The notes under the pieces are model-generated. The model did not search any database. It was not told where the DNA came from and saw only the letters and a list, made by a program, of their open reading frames with translations. Position numbers and translations under genes: made by a program. From NCBI RefSeq assembly GCF_000331005.1, contig NZ_AEJB01000623.1, positions 1 through 63,467 of the forward strand: DNA of 63,467 nucleotides, read 5' to 3'. This stretch comes from Streptomyces turgidiscabies Car8. Its GTDB lineage: Bacteria; Actinomycetota; Actinomycetes; Streptomycetales; Streptomycetaceae. This document shows positions 40,955 to 48,786 of this stretch, one piece after another (position 1 is the first letter of the stretch; each line of letters opens with the position of its first letter).

Positions 40955-43267
40955 TCAGACGATCATTGGTTCGGCGGTCAACGGTTCGGCGGTCAACGCT
41001 TCCCGCGCCGACTGCGCCACCCTGATCTCCACACTCCCCGGCAGCACCGCCCGCTCCAAGTCCGTTCCCACTTGGGCGAGTTGTTCCGGGCCGAGGTGGA
41101 ACGTGACCGTACGGCGCTCCCCCGGGGCCAGGTCGACGCTCTCGAAGGCGCGGAGCTCCAGGGTGCGCGGCCACACCGTCGTCCGCAGTGGGCGGATGTA
41201 CAGCTGGACAACGGAACGTCCCGCCCGATCACCGGTGTTGGTGACGTCGACCTCGCAACCGGCCCCGCCCTCGACGATGTTCGGAGTGCCGTACTCGAAC
41301 CTCGTGTACGTCAGGCCGTGGCCGAAGGAGTGGAGTGGCTCGGCGTCCTGGTCCACGTACGACCCGTACTCCGTGTCCTTGTGGTTGTAGTAGACGGGGA
41401 GTTGGGCCGCCGAGCGGGGGACCGAGACGGGGAGGCGGCCGGTCGGGGAGGCGTGGCCGAGGAGGATCTCGGCGATCGCCTCGCCGCCCCAGGGGCCCGG
41501 ATACCAGGCCGTCAGTAGCGCGGCTGCGCGGTCGGCGGCCTCCGGGACCGCGTGCGGGCGGCCCTGGATCAGGACGACGACCGTGGGTGTGCCCGTCGCC
41601 GTCACCGCGTCCAGCAGGGTGTGCTGGGCCCGGCCCAGGCGCAGGTCGGCCAGGTCGACACCCTCCCCACAGGTCATCTCCGAGACGATCGTCCGGGCGG
41701 CGCCGTTGGCGTCGAACTCGGTGTCAGGTGTACGGGCGCTGCTGCCGCCCAGGACCAGCACCGCCAGGTCGGAGGCCGCCGCCGCCGCGACCGCCTCGGG
41801 GATGCCGGAGAGGTCGTCGCCGGTCAGGGCGCAGCCGTGGGCGTGCCGTATCTCCGTTCCCGGGAGGGCGAGTTGGCGGAGGGCGGCCAGGACGCTCGTT
41901 CCCGTGCCGGGGCGCTGGGGGGCGGTGTAGTCGCCGAGTTGGTGGGCCGTGGTGGCGGAGTGCGGGCCGATGACGGCGATGCGGGAGACCCTCGCCGGGT
42001 CGACGGGCAGGGCTCCCGCCCGGTTGTGGAGAAGGGTGACCGACGAGCGGGCCAGGGCTGTGCTCAGCGCACGGCCGTCTTCGGCGGACGGCGGCTCCGG
42101 TGTCGTACAAGGGTGTTCGAAGAGGCCGAGGCGGAATTTCAGGGTCAGGACCCGGGCTACGGCCGCGTCGACCGTCGACTCCTCCACCAGGCCCCGTTCC
42201 ACCGCCTCCGCGAGGTGCGTGAAGCCTTCGTCCCAAAGGCTCAGGTCGATACCGGAGTTGAGGGCGAGAGCGCCTGCGGAGACCTTGTCGCCGGTGATGC
42301 GTGCGAGGCGGTCCACGGCCAGACCGTCCGCCACGACCAGGCCGCCGAAGCCCCAGCGATCGCGCAACAGCCCGTTCAGCAAGGGGCCGTTGGCCGAACA
42401 CGGGACGCCGTCCACCTCGTTGTACGCGGCCATGACCGCTGCCGCACCGGCCCGTACGCCGGCCCTGGCTGCCGGGAGATGGATCTCGTGGAGTTCGCGG
42501 GGGCCCAACTCCGACTCGGCCGAGTTCCGGCCGCCGACCGTCGCACCCTGACCGGCGAAGTGCTTCAGAACCACCGGCGCCTTGTCCGGGGAGAACCTCC
42601 CCTGATCCTCGACGCCCCCCTCGACACCCTTCTTCACCTCCCCCTGCATGCCTCTCACCAGCGCCTCCGTCAGACGCGCGGCAAGGTAAGGGTCCTCCCC
42701 GAAGCACTCCTCCGTACGGCCCCAGCGCGGGTCGCGGGCGATGTCCAGCGCCGAGACCAGAGCCAAGTGGCCGCCTCTGGCGCGGAGTTCGGCGGCGGCG
42801 TGGGATGCCGCCCGCTCGTACAGGTCCGGGTCCCAGGTGGCGCCCACCGCCAGGTTGACGGGGAGGACCGTGCCGTCGAGGGCCATGAGGCCGTGCGGCA
42901 CCTCCTCGACGAAGAGGGCGGGGATGCCGAGGCGGCTGCGTTCGAGTACGTGGCGCTGGACCAGGTGGGCGAGTTCCGGGCCGGCGTCGGCGTCGGCGCC
43001 CGTCGAGTGGTCGACGCCGGACCAGGCGTCGGCGCGCAGGAGTCCGTACAGGGCGCCGAGCCCCTCGAAGCGGTCGGTCTCCTCGTACAGGGCGTCGGTC
43101 AGCTCGAACCCGCCGTCCGGGCGGCGACGGTAGGCGTCCCAGCCGTACATCCGCTGGTTGAGCTGGCCGACCTTCTCACGCAGGGTCATCCGGGCCAGCA
43201 GGTCGGCCACGCGGTCGTCGACGGGGGCGGCGGGGTCGCGGTAGAGGCGAGAGGGGGAGGCGGTCAC
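40955..43267 (-). CDS. GH3 beta-glycosidase (beta-glucosidase-like)
   Basis: A 770-residue GH3 enzyme with N-terminal TIM-barrel, GH3-C and fibronectin III-like domains. GRTEECFGEDPYLAARL, VLKHFAGQGAT and GFGGLVVADGLAVDRL (nucleophile Asp) mark the catalytic domain; GERRTVTFHLGPEQL lies in the C-terminal domain. No signal peptide, so intracellular hydrolysis of imported oligosaccharides is likely. Its start overlaps the stop of the kinase gene upstream by four bases. The sugar specificity is unknown. Confidence 0.92.
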   Translation of the reverse strand: MTASPSRLYRDPAAPVDDRVADLLARMTLREKVGQLNQRMYGWDAYRRRPDGGFELTDALYEETDRFEGLGALYGLLRADAWSGVDHSTGADADAGPELAHLVQRHVLERSRLGIPALFVEEVPHGLMALDGTVLPVNLAVGATWDPDLYERAASHAAAELRARGGHLALVSALDIARDPRWGRTEECFGEDPYLAARLTEALVRGMQGEVKKGVEGGVEDQGRFSPDKAPVVLKHFAGQGATVGGRNSAESELGPRELHEIHLPAARAGVRAGAAAVMAAYNEVDGVPCSANGPLLNGLLRDRWGFGGLVVADGLAVDRLARITGDKVSAGALALNSGIDLSLWDEGFTHLAEAVERGLVEESTVDAAVARVLTLKFRLGLFEHPCTTPEPPSAEDGRALSTALARSSVTLLHNRAGALPVDPARVSRIAVIGPHSATTAHQLGDYTAPQRPGTGTSVLAALRQLALPGTEIRHAHGCALTGDDLSGIPEAVAAAAASDLAVLVLGGSSARTPDTEFDANGAARTIVSEMTCGEGVDLADLRLGRAQHTLLDAVTATGTPTVVVLIQGRPHAVPEAADRAAALLTAWYPGPWGGEAIAEILLGHASPTGRLPVSVPRSAAQLPVYYNHKDTEYGSYVDQDAEPLHSFGHGLTYTRFEYGTPNIVEGGAGCEVDVTNTGDRAGRSVVQLYIRPLRTTVWPRTLELRAFESVDLAPGERRTVTFHLGPEQLAQVGTDLERAVLPGSVEIRVAQSAREALTAEPLTAEPMIV
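40968..40997 (+). repeat. Two 15-bp tandem repeats at the GH3 gene 3' end
   Basis: GGTTCGGCGGTCAAC occurs twice in tandem, encoding the repeated LTAEP near the C-terminus of the GH3 protein. Probably a slippage product in a tolerant tail. Confidence 0.8.
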
Positions 43268-44391
43268 TGGTTCTTCTCCGGGTGGGTGTCGGGCCCGCCG
43301 TCGCGGGCGAGCCGGGCCAGGGCCACCGCACCCCGGCTGCCGTCCGGGACCCAGTGGGCCACCAGCCCCAGGGGACTGAGACGCCGGTCCAGGGGGACGG
43401 TCAGGGGGCCTTCGGGGCCGAGCAGACCGCCCGTCGAGACCAACGACTCGCCCGGCCTCGGTTCCAAAGCCCGTACACAGTCGACGAGATGACCGGCCGC
43501 CTCCTCGATGATCGCCTGTGCCAGGGCGTCCCCATGCCGGGCCGCCTCGGCGACCAGCGGGGCCAACCGGGCCAGCCGGACCGGCGGTTCGGCCATGACG
43601 GCGGGCAGGACGTGCCGCCGATAGGCCTCCCGGGCGGAACGGGACCAGGGCGAACCGACGCCGCTCTCACCCTCGTACGCCGATGCCTCCCCTACGGAGG
43701 AAAGAACGGCGTCCGGCACCCCCAACTCCCGTCCCACCAGCGCCGCCAGAGCCGTGTCGCCGCCCCGTCGGTCCGCCATGCGCAGGGCGGCCCGGACCGC
43801 TTCCCGGCCGATCCAGAAGCCGCCGCCGTCGTCGCCGAGGAGCCAGCCGTCGCCGCCGACGGTCTTCTCGCAGTGGCGGTCGGCGATGCGCATCGCGACG
43901 GCGCCCGTGCCGGCGACGAGAGCCAGCCCGTCCGCAGGCGGACCGGCGGGGCCCGGGGCGGCGGCGAAGGCGGCCTCGATGTCGCTGCGGATCCGGATCT
44001 CGTGCGCGGGGATGCCGAGGCGTCGCAGGGCTTCCGTCAGCGCCGTGAGGGCGTTGACGCGGCCGGGTTCGTCGGCGCTGCCGGCGGCACCCGCGAAGCC
44101 GCCCGCGACGGCGACGACCCGGGGGCGGTCCGCTTCCGGCACCGCACCGGCGAGTGCCTCGACGAGGTGCTCGGTGAGCTGCGGGACGGGGACCGTGAGG
44201 GCGTTGCCCGGCCCGGCGACGCCCTCGCCGAGCGGGCGCCCGTCGGAGGCGGACGCCAGCACGGCGCGCGTACGGGTGCCACCGGCGTCGAGCCCGACGA
44301 CGAGGTCGCCGGCCGCTGGAACACCGCGCTCACCCCGGCCGGAATCCTGATCCGAATCCCGACCCAGATCCTGGTTCAATTCATTGCTCAT
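43264..44391 (-). CDS. BadF/BadG-type sugar kinase (N-acetylglucosamine kinase-like)
   Basis: A 375-residue ASKHA-fold kinase. After a 30-residue tail comes the phosphate-1 motif LVVGLDAGGTRTRAVLA, then VAVAGGFAGAAG, ALVAGTGAVAMRI (phosphate-2) and VGGDGWLLGDDGGGFWIG, which match GlcNAc kinases of the BadF/BadG/BcrA/BcrD family. It would phosphorylate an amino sugar freed by the neighbouring hydrolases. First gene of the kinase-GH3 operon; its promoter region is shared with the divergent GH5-like gene. Confidence 0.88.
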   Translation of the reverse strand: MSNELNQDLGRDSDQDSGRGERGVPAAGDLVVGLDAGGTRTRAVLASASDGRPLGEGVAGPGNALTVPVPQLTEHLVEALAGAVPEADRPRVVAVAGGFAGAAGSADEPGRVNALTALTEALRRLGIPAHEIRIRSDIEAAFAAAPGPAGPPADGLALVAGTGAVAMRIADRHCEKTVGGDGWLLGDDGGGFWIGREAVRAALRMADRRGGDTALAALVGRELGVPDAVLSSVGEASAYEGESGVGSPWSRSAREAYRRHVLPAVMAEPPVRLARLAPLVAEAARHGDALAQAIIEEAAGHLVDCVRALEPRPGESLVSTGGLLGPEGPLTVPLDRRLSPLGLVAHWVPDGSRGAVALARLARDGGPDTHPEKNQ

Positions 44392-44401
44392 CGCGCACTA
44401 T

Positions 44402-44420
44402 GGTGGTTCATACATTCGCC
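44402..44420. promoter_or_regulatory. Putative shared motif GGTGGTTCATACATTCGCC
   Basis: Lies in the 84-base divergent promoter region of the kinase and GH5-like genes. It matches 16328-16346 at 17 of 19 bases, and its first ten bases recur at 17434-17448 (minus strand). Strong candidate for a cluster-wide operator. Confidence 0.5.
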
Positions 44421-44475
44421 GAGGACAAGACCCGACTCGCGGCCCGGCGCAGTCACGTACGTCCGAGGAGGACCC

Positions 44476-45720
44476 GTGAGCACACTCCCCGCCCCCCGTT
44501 CCGGCCCCCGCTTCGGCGTCAACTACACCCCGCGCCGGGGCTGGTTCCACTCCTGGTACGACTTCGACCCGGCCCTCGCCCGCGAGGACCTCGACCAGAT
44601 AGCCGGGCTGGGCCTGGACCACGTACGGATCTTCCCTCTCTGGCCGCTGCTCCAGCCGAACCGCACGCTGATCCGCGCGTCCGCCGTCGAGCAGGTGGCC
44701 CAGCTCGTGGACGTGGCCGCCGACGCGGGCCTCGACGTCATGGTGGACGGTGTGCAGGGCCACCTCTCCAGCTTCGACTTCTACCCGGAGTGGACCCGCA
44801 GCTGGCACCACCGCAACGTCTTCACGGACCCGGAGGCGATCGAGGCGCAGGCGGAGCTGCTGCGGACACTGGGCCGCGCGCTCGCCGGCCGGCCGAACCT
44901 CCTCGGCCTCCAGCTCGGCAACGAGCTCAACAACCTGGTCGAACACAACCCGGTGACGGTGGCCGACATCGACCACTACCTGGACACCCTGCTGACCGCC
45001 GCGCGCACCGGTCTGGGATCGCCGAGGGGCCTGGTCACGCACTCCGCGTACGACGCCGCCTGGTACAGCGACGACCACCCCTTCACGCCGGAGGCCTCGG
45101 CCCGTAAGGGTGACCTGACGACCGTCCACCCCTGGGTGTTCTCGGCCGACTGCGCCCGCCGCTACGGCCCCCGCTCCCCGCAGGTCCAGCACCTCGCGGA
45201 GTACGGCGTCGAGCTGGCCACCGCCTACTCGAAGGACCCCGCCCGGCCCGTCTGGGTCCAGGAGACCGGCGCCCCCGAACCGCACGTCCCGGCGGCCGAC
45301 GCCCCCGACTTCGCCCGCGCGACCGTACGCAACGCCGTCGACTGCGCCAACCTGTACGGGGTCACCTGGTGGTGCTCCCACGACGTCGACCGATCCCTGG
45401 CCGACTTCCCCGAACTGGAGTACACCCTCGGCCTGTTCGACTCCACGGGCCGCCCGAAGCCCATCGCCGAGGCCCTCGCGGAGACAGTCGCCGAACTCCG
45501 TACAGCCGGGCCCCGCCCGGCCGAGCCCCGTACGACCGCCCTGGTCCTGGACTGCACACCAGGGAACCGTTCGATCTCCGGCCCTGGAGGCGCGTACTTC
45601 GAGGCGTGGATGCGGCTGCGGGCGGAGGGCGTGCGCCCGGCGGTGGTGCTGGCGGAACGGGCCGATGACGAGGAGTACTTGGCGGCGCGGGGGATCAAGG
45701 AGGCCGTCCGGGACCTCTGA
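44476..45720 (+). CDS. GH5-like glycoside hydrolase (beta-mannosidase candidate)
   Basis: A 414-residue clan GH-A TIM-barrel enzyme. The acid/base Glu is in LGLQLGNELNN and the nucleophile Glu in PVWVQETGAP, with the HSAYDAAWYSDDH and GVTWWCSHD strands between or after them. No signal peptide. The shape resembles GH5 subfamilies including GH5_18, whose characterised members cleave Man-beta-1,4-GlcNAc; this assignment is by inference. GTG 44476 has GAGGAGG just upstream. It is divergent from the kinase-GH3 operon. Confidence 0.8.
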   Translation: MSTLPAPRSGPRFGVNYTPRRGWFHSWYDFDPALAREDLDQIAGLGLDHVRIFPLWPLLQPNRTLIRASAVEQVAQLVDVAADAGLDVMVDGVQGHLSSFDFYPEWTRSWHHRNVFTDPEAIEAQAELLRTLGRALAGRPNLLGLQLGNELNNLVEHNPVTVADIDHYLDTLLTAARTGLGSPRGLVTHSAYDAAWYSDDHPFTPEASARKGDLTTVHPWVFSADCARRYGPRSPQVQHLAEYGVELATAYSKDPARPVWVQETGAPEPHVPAADAPDFARATVRNAVDCANLYGVTWWCSHDVDRSLADFPELEYTLGLFDSTGRPKPIAEALAETVAELRTAGPRPAEPRTTALVLDCTPGNRSISGPGGAYFEAWMRLRAEGVRPAVVLAERADDEEYLAARGIKEAVRDL

Positions 45721-45813
45721 TGAGGCTGGGGCTATGACCCAGCTCACATCCCGCCCGTGCAGCAGACGCGCGGCCAGTCACGTCGAGGAGGGGTGACAGG
45801 AAGGGAGGAGCGT

Positions 45814-46470
45814 GTGGATCTGGCAACCGAGTGGAAGCCCGGCGCCCGCCTCGGCGGGACCAGTACGGCCGGGGCCGACTCCGCGTTCGGGGAGTCCGGG
45901 GAGATGGACTTCCCGGGGTTCGTCGCCACCCGGTCGGCGTCCTTGTTCCGTGGCGCCCTTGTCCTCACCGGGAACCGGGAGGCGGCGGAGGACCTGGTCC
46001 AGGAGACCCTGGAGCGGGTCTGCCGCAAGTGGCGCACCGTCGCCGCCAAGGACGCTCCGGACGCCTATGTGCGGCGGATCATGGTGAACCTGGCCAACGA
46101 CCGGTGGCGTCGCTTTCGCCGCGCGGTCCCGCTGGTGTCACCCGTTCCGCACCAGGACACCGGCGACAGGGCGGCCCTCGGGGACGAGTACGGGCGCGTC
46201 GACAGCAGGGACCAGTTGGTACGGGCCCTGCAGTCGCTGCCGATGCGCATGCGCACGGTCGTGGTGCTGCGGTACTTCCACGACCTCTCCGACGCCGAGA
46301 TAGCGGCCGACCTGAGGATCTCGCCGAGCACCGTACGATCCCAGCTCGCCCGGGGAATCGACAAGCTCAGAAGCCAGTTTCCCGCACTCTCCGACCCTTC
46401 ACCGTCACCTTCATCGCCGTCGTCACAGCAGCAGCCCGGATCTACGGGATCCACGGGAGGAACCCGATGA
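45814..46470 (+). CDS. SigE-family (ECF) RNA polymerase sigma factor
   Basis: A 218-residue group 4 sigma factor. Region 2 is FVATRSASLFRGALVLTGNR through EDLVQETLERVCRKW; region 4 is LPMRMRTVVVLRYFHDLSDA and IAADLRISPSTVRSQLARGI. The C-terminal tail is Ser/Pro-rich. It overlaps the next gene (ATGA), which encodes a membrane protein that could modulate it. GTG 45814 is preferred (GGGAGGAG upstream); GTG 45793 is possible. Confidence 0.9.
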   Translation: MDLATEWKPGARLGGTSTAGADSAFGESGEMDFPGFVATRSASLFRGALVLTGNREAAEDLVQETLERVCRKWRTVAAKDAPDAYVRRIMVNLANDRWRRFRRAVPLVSPVPHQDTGDRAALGDEYGRVDSRDQLVRALQSLPMRMRTVVVLRYFHDLSDAEIAADLRISPSTVRSQLARGIDKLRSQFPALSDPSPSPSSPSSQQQPGSTGSTGGTR

Positions 46471-46955
46471 CCCACTGCACCGACGGCACACCCTTCGAAG
46501 AGGAACTGGTGAACGCCATGAACGACTTCGCGAACTCCGCCGCCGCACCCGACTTCGACAGCGCCGGCATCGTGCGCAGCACCCGCCGCAGGCGGAACAC
46601 GGCCATCGCCGGTATCGCCGCCGCCCTCATCGTGGCCGGTGGCGGCACCGCCATCGCCACCGGCGGTTCGGACGCCCCCAGGGCCGCGTCCGTCGCCACC
46701 AGCCCGACCACGTCGACCTACATCCCGGCCGCCACGGTCCTGATGGAGGGCAGCAAGTACAAGTACGAGTTCGGGGGCCTCAGCCTGGACTTCGCCACTC
46801 AGCAGCTGGCGAAGTCGGAGCTCAAGCTCGGCACGGTCAAGACGACGGACTGCGGAAAGAACGGCAAGCCGGGCACGGTCATCTCGGTCGACCCGCACGA
46901 GCCGAAGATCGTGGCCAAGGGCGCCACCATCAACCTGACGCTCTGCGCCGGCTGA
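46467..46955 (+). CDS. PASTA-domain membrane protein coupled to the sigma factor
   Basis: A 162-residue protein: an acidic cytoplasmic N-terminus of about 45 residues (FEEELVNAMNDFANSAAAPD), one membrane helix (IAGIAAALIVAGGGTAIA), then an extracellular PASTA domain (LDFATQQLAKSELKLGTVKT through GATINLTLC). PASTA domains bind peptidoglycan or its fragments. Layout and translational coupling suggest an envelope-sensing partner of the sigma factor, though a classical zinc anti-sigma motif is absent. Confidence 0.8.
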   Translation: MTHCTDGTPFEEELVNAMNDFANSAAAPDFDSAGIVRSTRRRRNTAIAGIAAALIVAGGGTAIATGGSDAPRAASVATSPTTSTYIPAATVLMEGSKYKYEFGGLSLDFATQQLAKSELKLGTVKTTDCGKNGKPGTVISVDPHEPKIVAKGATINLTLCAG

Positions 46956-47010
46956 CCGACCTGACCCAACTGGCCGAACCGGCCACCTGAGACGCCCGAC
47001 CGTCTCTGTT

Positions 47011-47052
47011 CCCGTTCCTTTTGGTACCGGCGCCGGTACCAAAAGGAACGGG
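47011..47052. terminator. Perfect 42-bp palindrome, bidirectional terminator
   Basis: 21-base arms are perfectly complementary with no spacer, centred between 47031 and 47032. It lies between the convergent PASTA gene (ends 46955) and NagZ-like gene (ends 47060). The TTTT and AAAA tracts within the arms fit termination in both directions. Confidence 0.75.
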
Positions 47053-47059
47053 GGCAGCG

Positions 47060-48607
47060 TCAGACGCCGCTTCCGACCAGCACCTCGGCCAGCGCCCGCA
47101 GATTGGCCCGCCCCCGCCCGTACGAACACAGCGCGGCGGCGCGATCCGGCAACCCCGTCTCCACCACCACCGCGTCCCCGCGCCCGGCAACGAGCGCCTC
47201 CCGCAGCTCCCGCTGCCACGGATACAACCCGGCATCCGACGTGGCGACCACCAGCGGCACCCCGGCCGCCCACCGCAGAATCCCCTCGACCAGAGCACGC
47301 GGCTCCACCGGAACCTCGTTCAGCGCCAGGCCCGCAGCCGTCGGATCCAGTGCGCGCACTTCGCTCAGCAGGTCCTCGCCACCCCAGTTCAGCGCGGGAT
47401 GCGGCGGCGGAAACAGGTCGACGACATACGCCCCCCGCCCCGCAGACACCACGCCACCCACCCCGGAACCGGCGAAGCCACTCCGCACGGCCCGCCGAGC
47501 CGCCTCCAGCCCGGCCCCCGCATCCCACGGCCCGACAGCGCCCGCCCCCACCGCCGCGGCATACCGCTCCGCCAGCCTCCGCACCCGCCCGGCGGCCTCC
47601 CGTACCCGCTCCTCCGCGAGCCTGCCGTCCTGCAGCGCGCCGATCACCGCGTCCCGGCAGGCCAGGGTGGTCGTCAGGTCCGGTACCGCCACGATCACCT
47701 GGTCGGCGCCGGCCGCGAGGGCGAGCCGGGCGCCGGCCGCCTCGCCGTACCGGTCGGCTATCGCCTTCATCTCCAGGGCGTCGCTGACCAGGACCCCGTC
47801 GAAGCCGAGGTCGTGGCGGAGCAGGTCGCCCAGGATGCGGCGGCTGAGGGTCGCGGGCCGCTCCGGATCCAGCGCCGGATACACCACGTGCGCGCTCATC
47901 AGCATCGGCACGCCCGCCGCCACCGCCGCCCGGAACGGCTCGACGTCGGCGCGGATCTCGTCGTACGACCGCGGGTCGACCGCCATCTCGTGGTGGCTGT
48001 CGGTCACCGTGCCGCCGTGGCCGGGGAAGTGCTTGGCGCAGGAGGCGACACCGCGGGCCTCGGTGGCCGTGATCCAGGCGCGGAGGTGGCGGGCGGCGAG
48101 GCCGGGGTCGGCGCCGAAGGAGCGGGTGCGGACGATCGGGTTGTCGGGGTGGTGCTGGAGATCGGCCACGGGGGCGTACGAGACGGTGATGCCCAGCGAG
48201 GCGAGGTGACCGGCGAGGGCGTCGGCGCAGCGGGCGGTGAGATCCGGGTCGTCGACGACACCGAGGGCGTAGGAGCCAGGCACCTCGGGGGCACCGGCCG
48301 CGACGAGGTGGCCGATACCGCCGCCCTCGTTGTCGATGGCGACGAGGAGATCGGGGCGCAGGGCGCGCAGCTCGTCGGTGAGGCGGCGGACCTGGGCCGC
48401 GTCGCGCACGTTGCGGGTGAAGAGGATGACCCCGCCGAGGCCGCGCTCGATGAGCCGCGCGAGGGTGGACGGGACGCCGTCGGTGCCGTCGAAACCGGCG
48501 ACGAGACACCGGTGGACGGCTTCGTCGAGGTCGACGGGCAGGTCGAGTGGCAGGTCGAGGGGCAGATGGTGCTGGGGCTGCTGCTGCGTCGACTTCATCG
48601 ACTTCAT
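47060..48607 (-). CDS. GH3 beta-N-acetylhexosaminidase (NagZ-like)
   Basis: A 515-residue GH3 enzyme of the NagZ branch: CAKHFPGHGGTVTDSHHEM is the NagZ loop with the His general acid/base, and FDGVLVSDALEMKAI holds the nucleophile Asp. A second C-terminal GH3-C-like domain of about 170 residues follows. No signal peptide. It should release beta-linked GlcNAc from imported chitobiose-like or peptidoglycan fragments. ATG 48607 has AGAGG seven bases upstream. A repeated LPLDL occurs at the N-terminus. Confidence 0.9.
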   Translation of the reverse strand: MKSMKSTQQQPQHHLPLDLPLDLPVDLDEAVHRCLVAGFDGTDGVPSTLARLIERGLGGVILFTRNVRDAAQVRRLTDELRALRPDLLVAIDNEGGGIGHLVAAGAPEVPGSYALGVVDDPDLTARCADALAGHLASLGITVSYAPVADLQHHPDNPIVRTRSFGADPGLAARHLRAWITATEARGVASCAKHFPGHGGTVTDSHHEMAVDPRSYDEIRADVEPFRAAVAAGVPMLMSAHVVYPALDPERPATLSRRILGDLLRHDLGFDGVLVSDALEMKAIADRYGEAAGARLALAAGADQVIVAVPDLTTTLACRDAVIGALQDGRLAEERVREAAGRVRRLAERYAAAVGAGAVGPWDAGAGLEAARRAVRSGFAGSGVGGVVSAGRGAYVVDLFPPPHPALNWGGEDLLSEVRALDPTAAGLALNEVPVEPRALVEGILRWAAGVPLVVATSDAGLYPWQRELREALVAGRGDAVVVETGLPDRAAALCSYGRGRANLRALAEVLVGSGV

Positions 48608-48682
48608 CGGTCGGCCTCTGGGTATCACTGGGGTCTCGCGGACAGTCCTCCGATGATAGAAGTCACCAAATCTCCAGCACAA

Positions 48683-48699
48683 GGTGAATCAATCAACCA
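48683..48699. promoter_or_regulatory. Putative shared motif GGTGAATCAATCAACCA
   Basis: Lies about 75 bases upstream of the NagZ-like start. It matches 16190-16206 at 14 of 17 bases and resembles 22757-22770, all upstream of glycan genes. Confidence 0.45.
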
Positions 48700-48786
48700 G
48701 AATCTCACAGCACACATGCCCCATACGCCCCGCATGCGCCATTCCACGGCCATCCCGGGTTCATCCACGCCACCGACGATGCGCCC

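Noticed and set aside
46065..48509. 814-codon open frame on the minus strand
   Set aside because: Covers the sigma factor and PASTA genes in antisense and the NagZ-like gene out of frame; compositionally abnormal.
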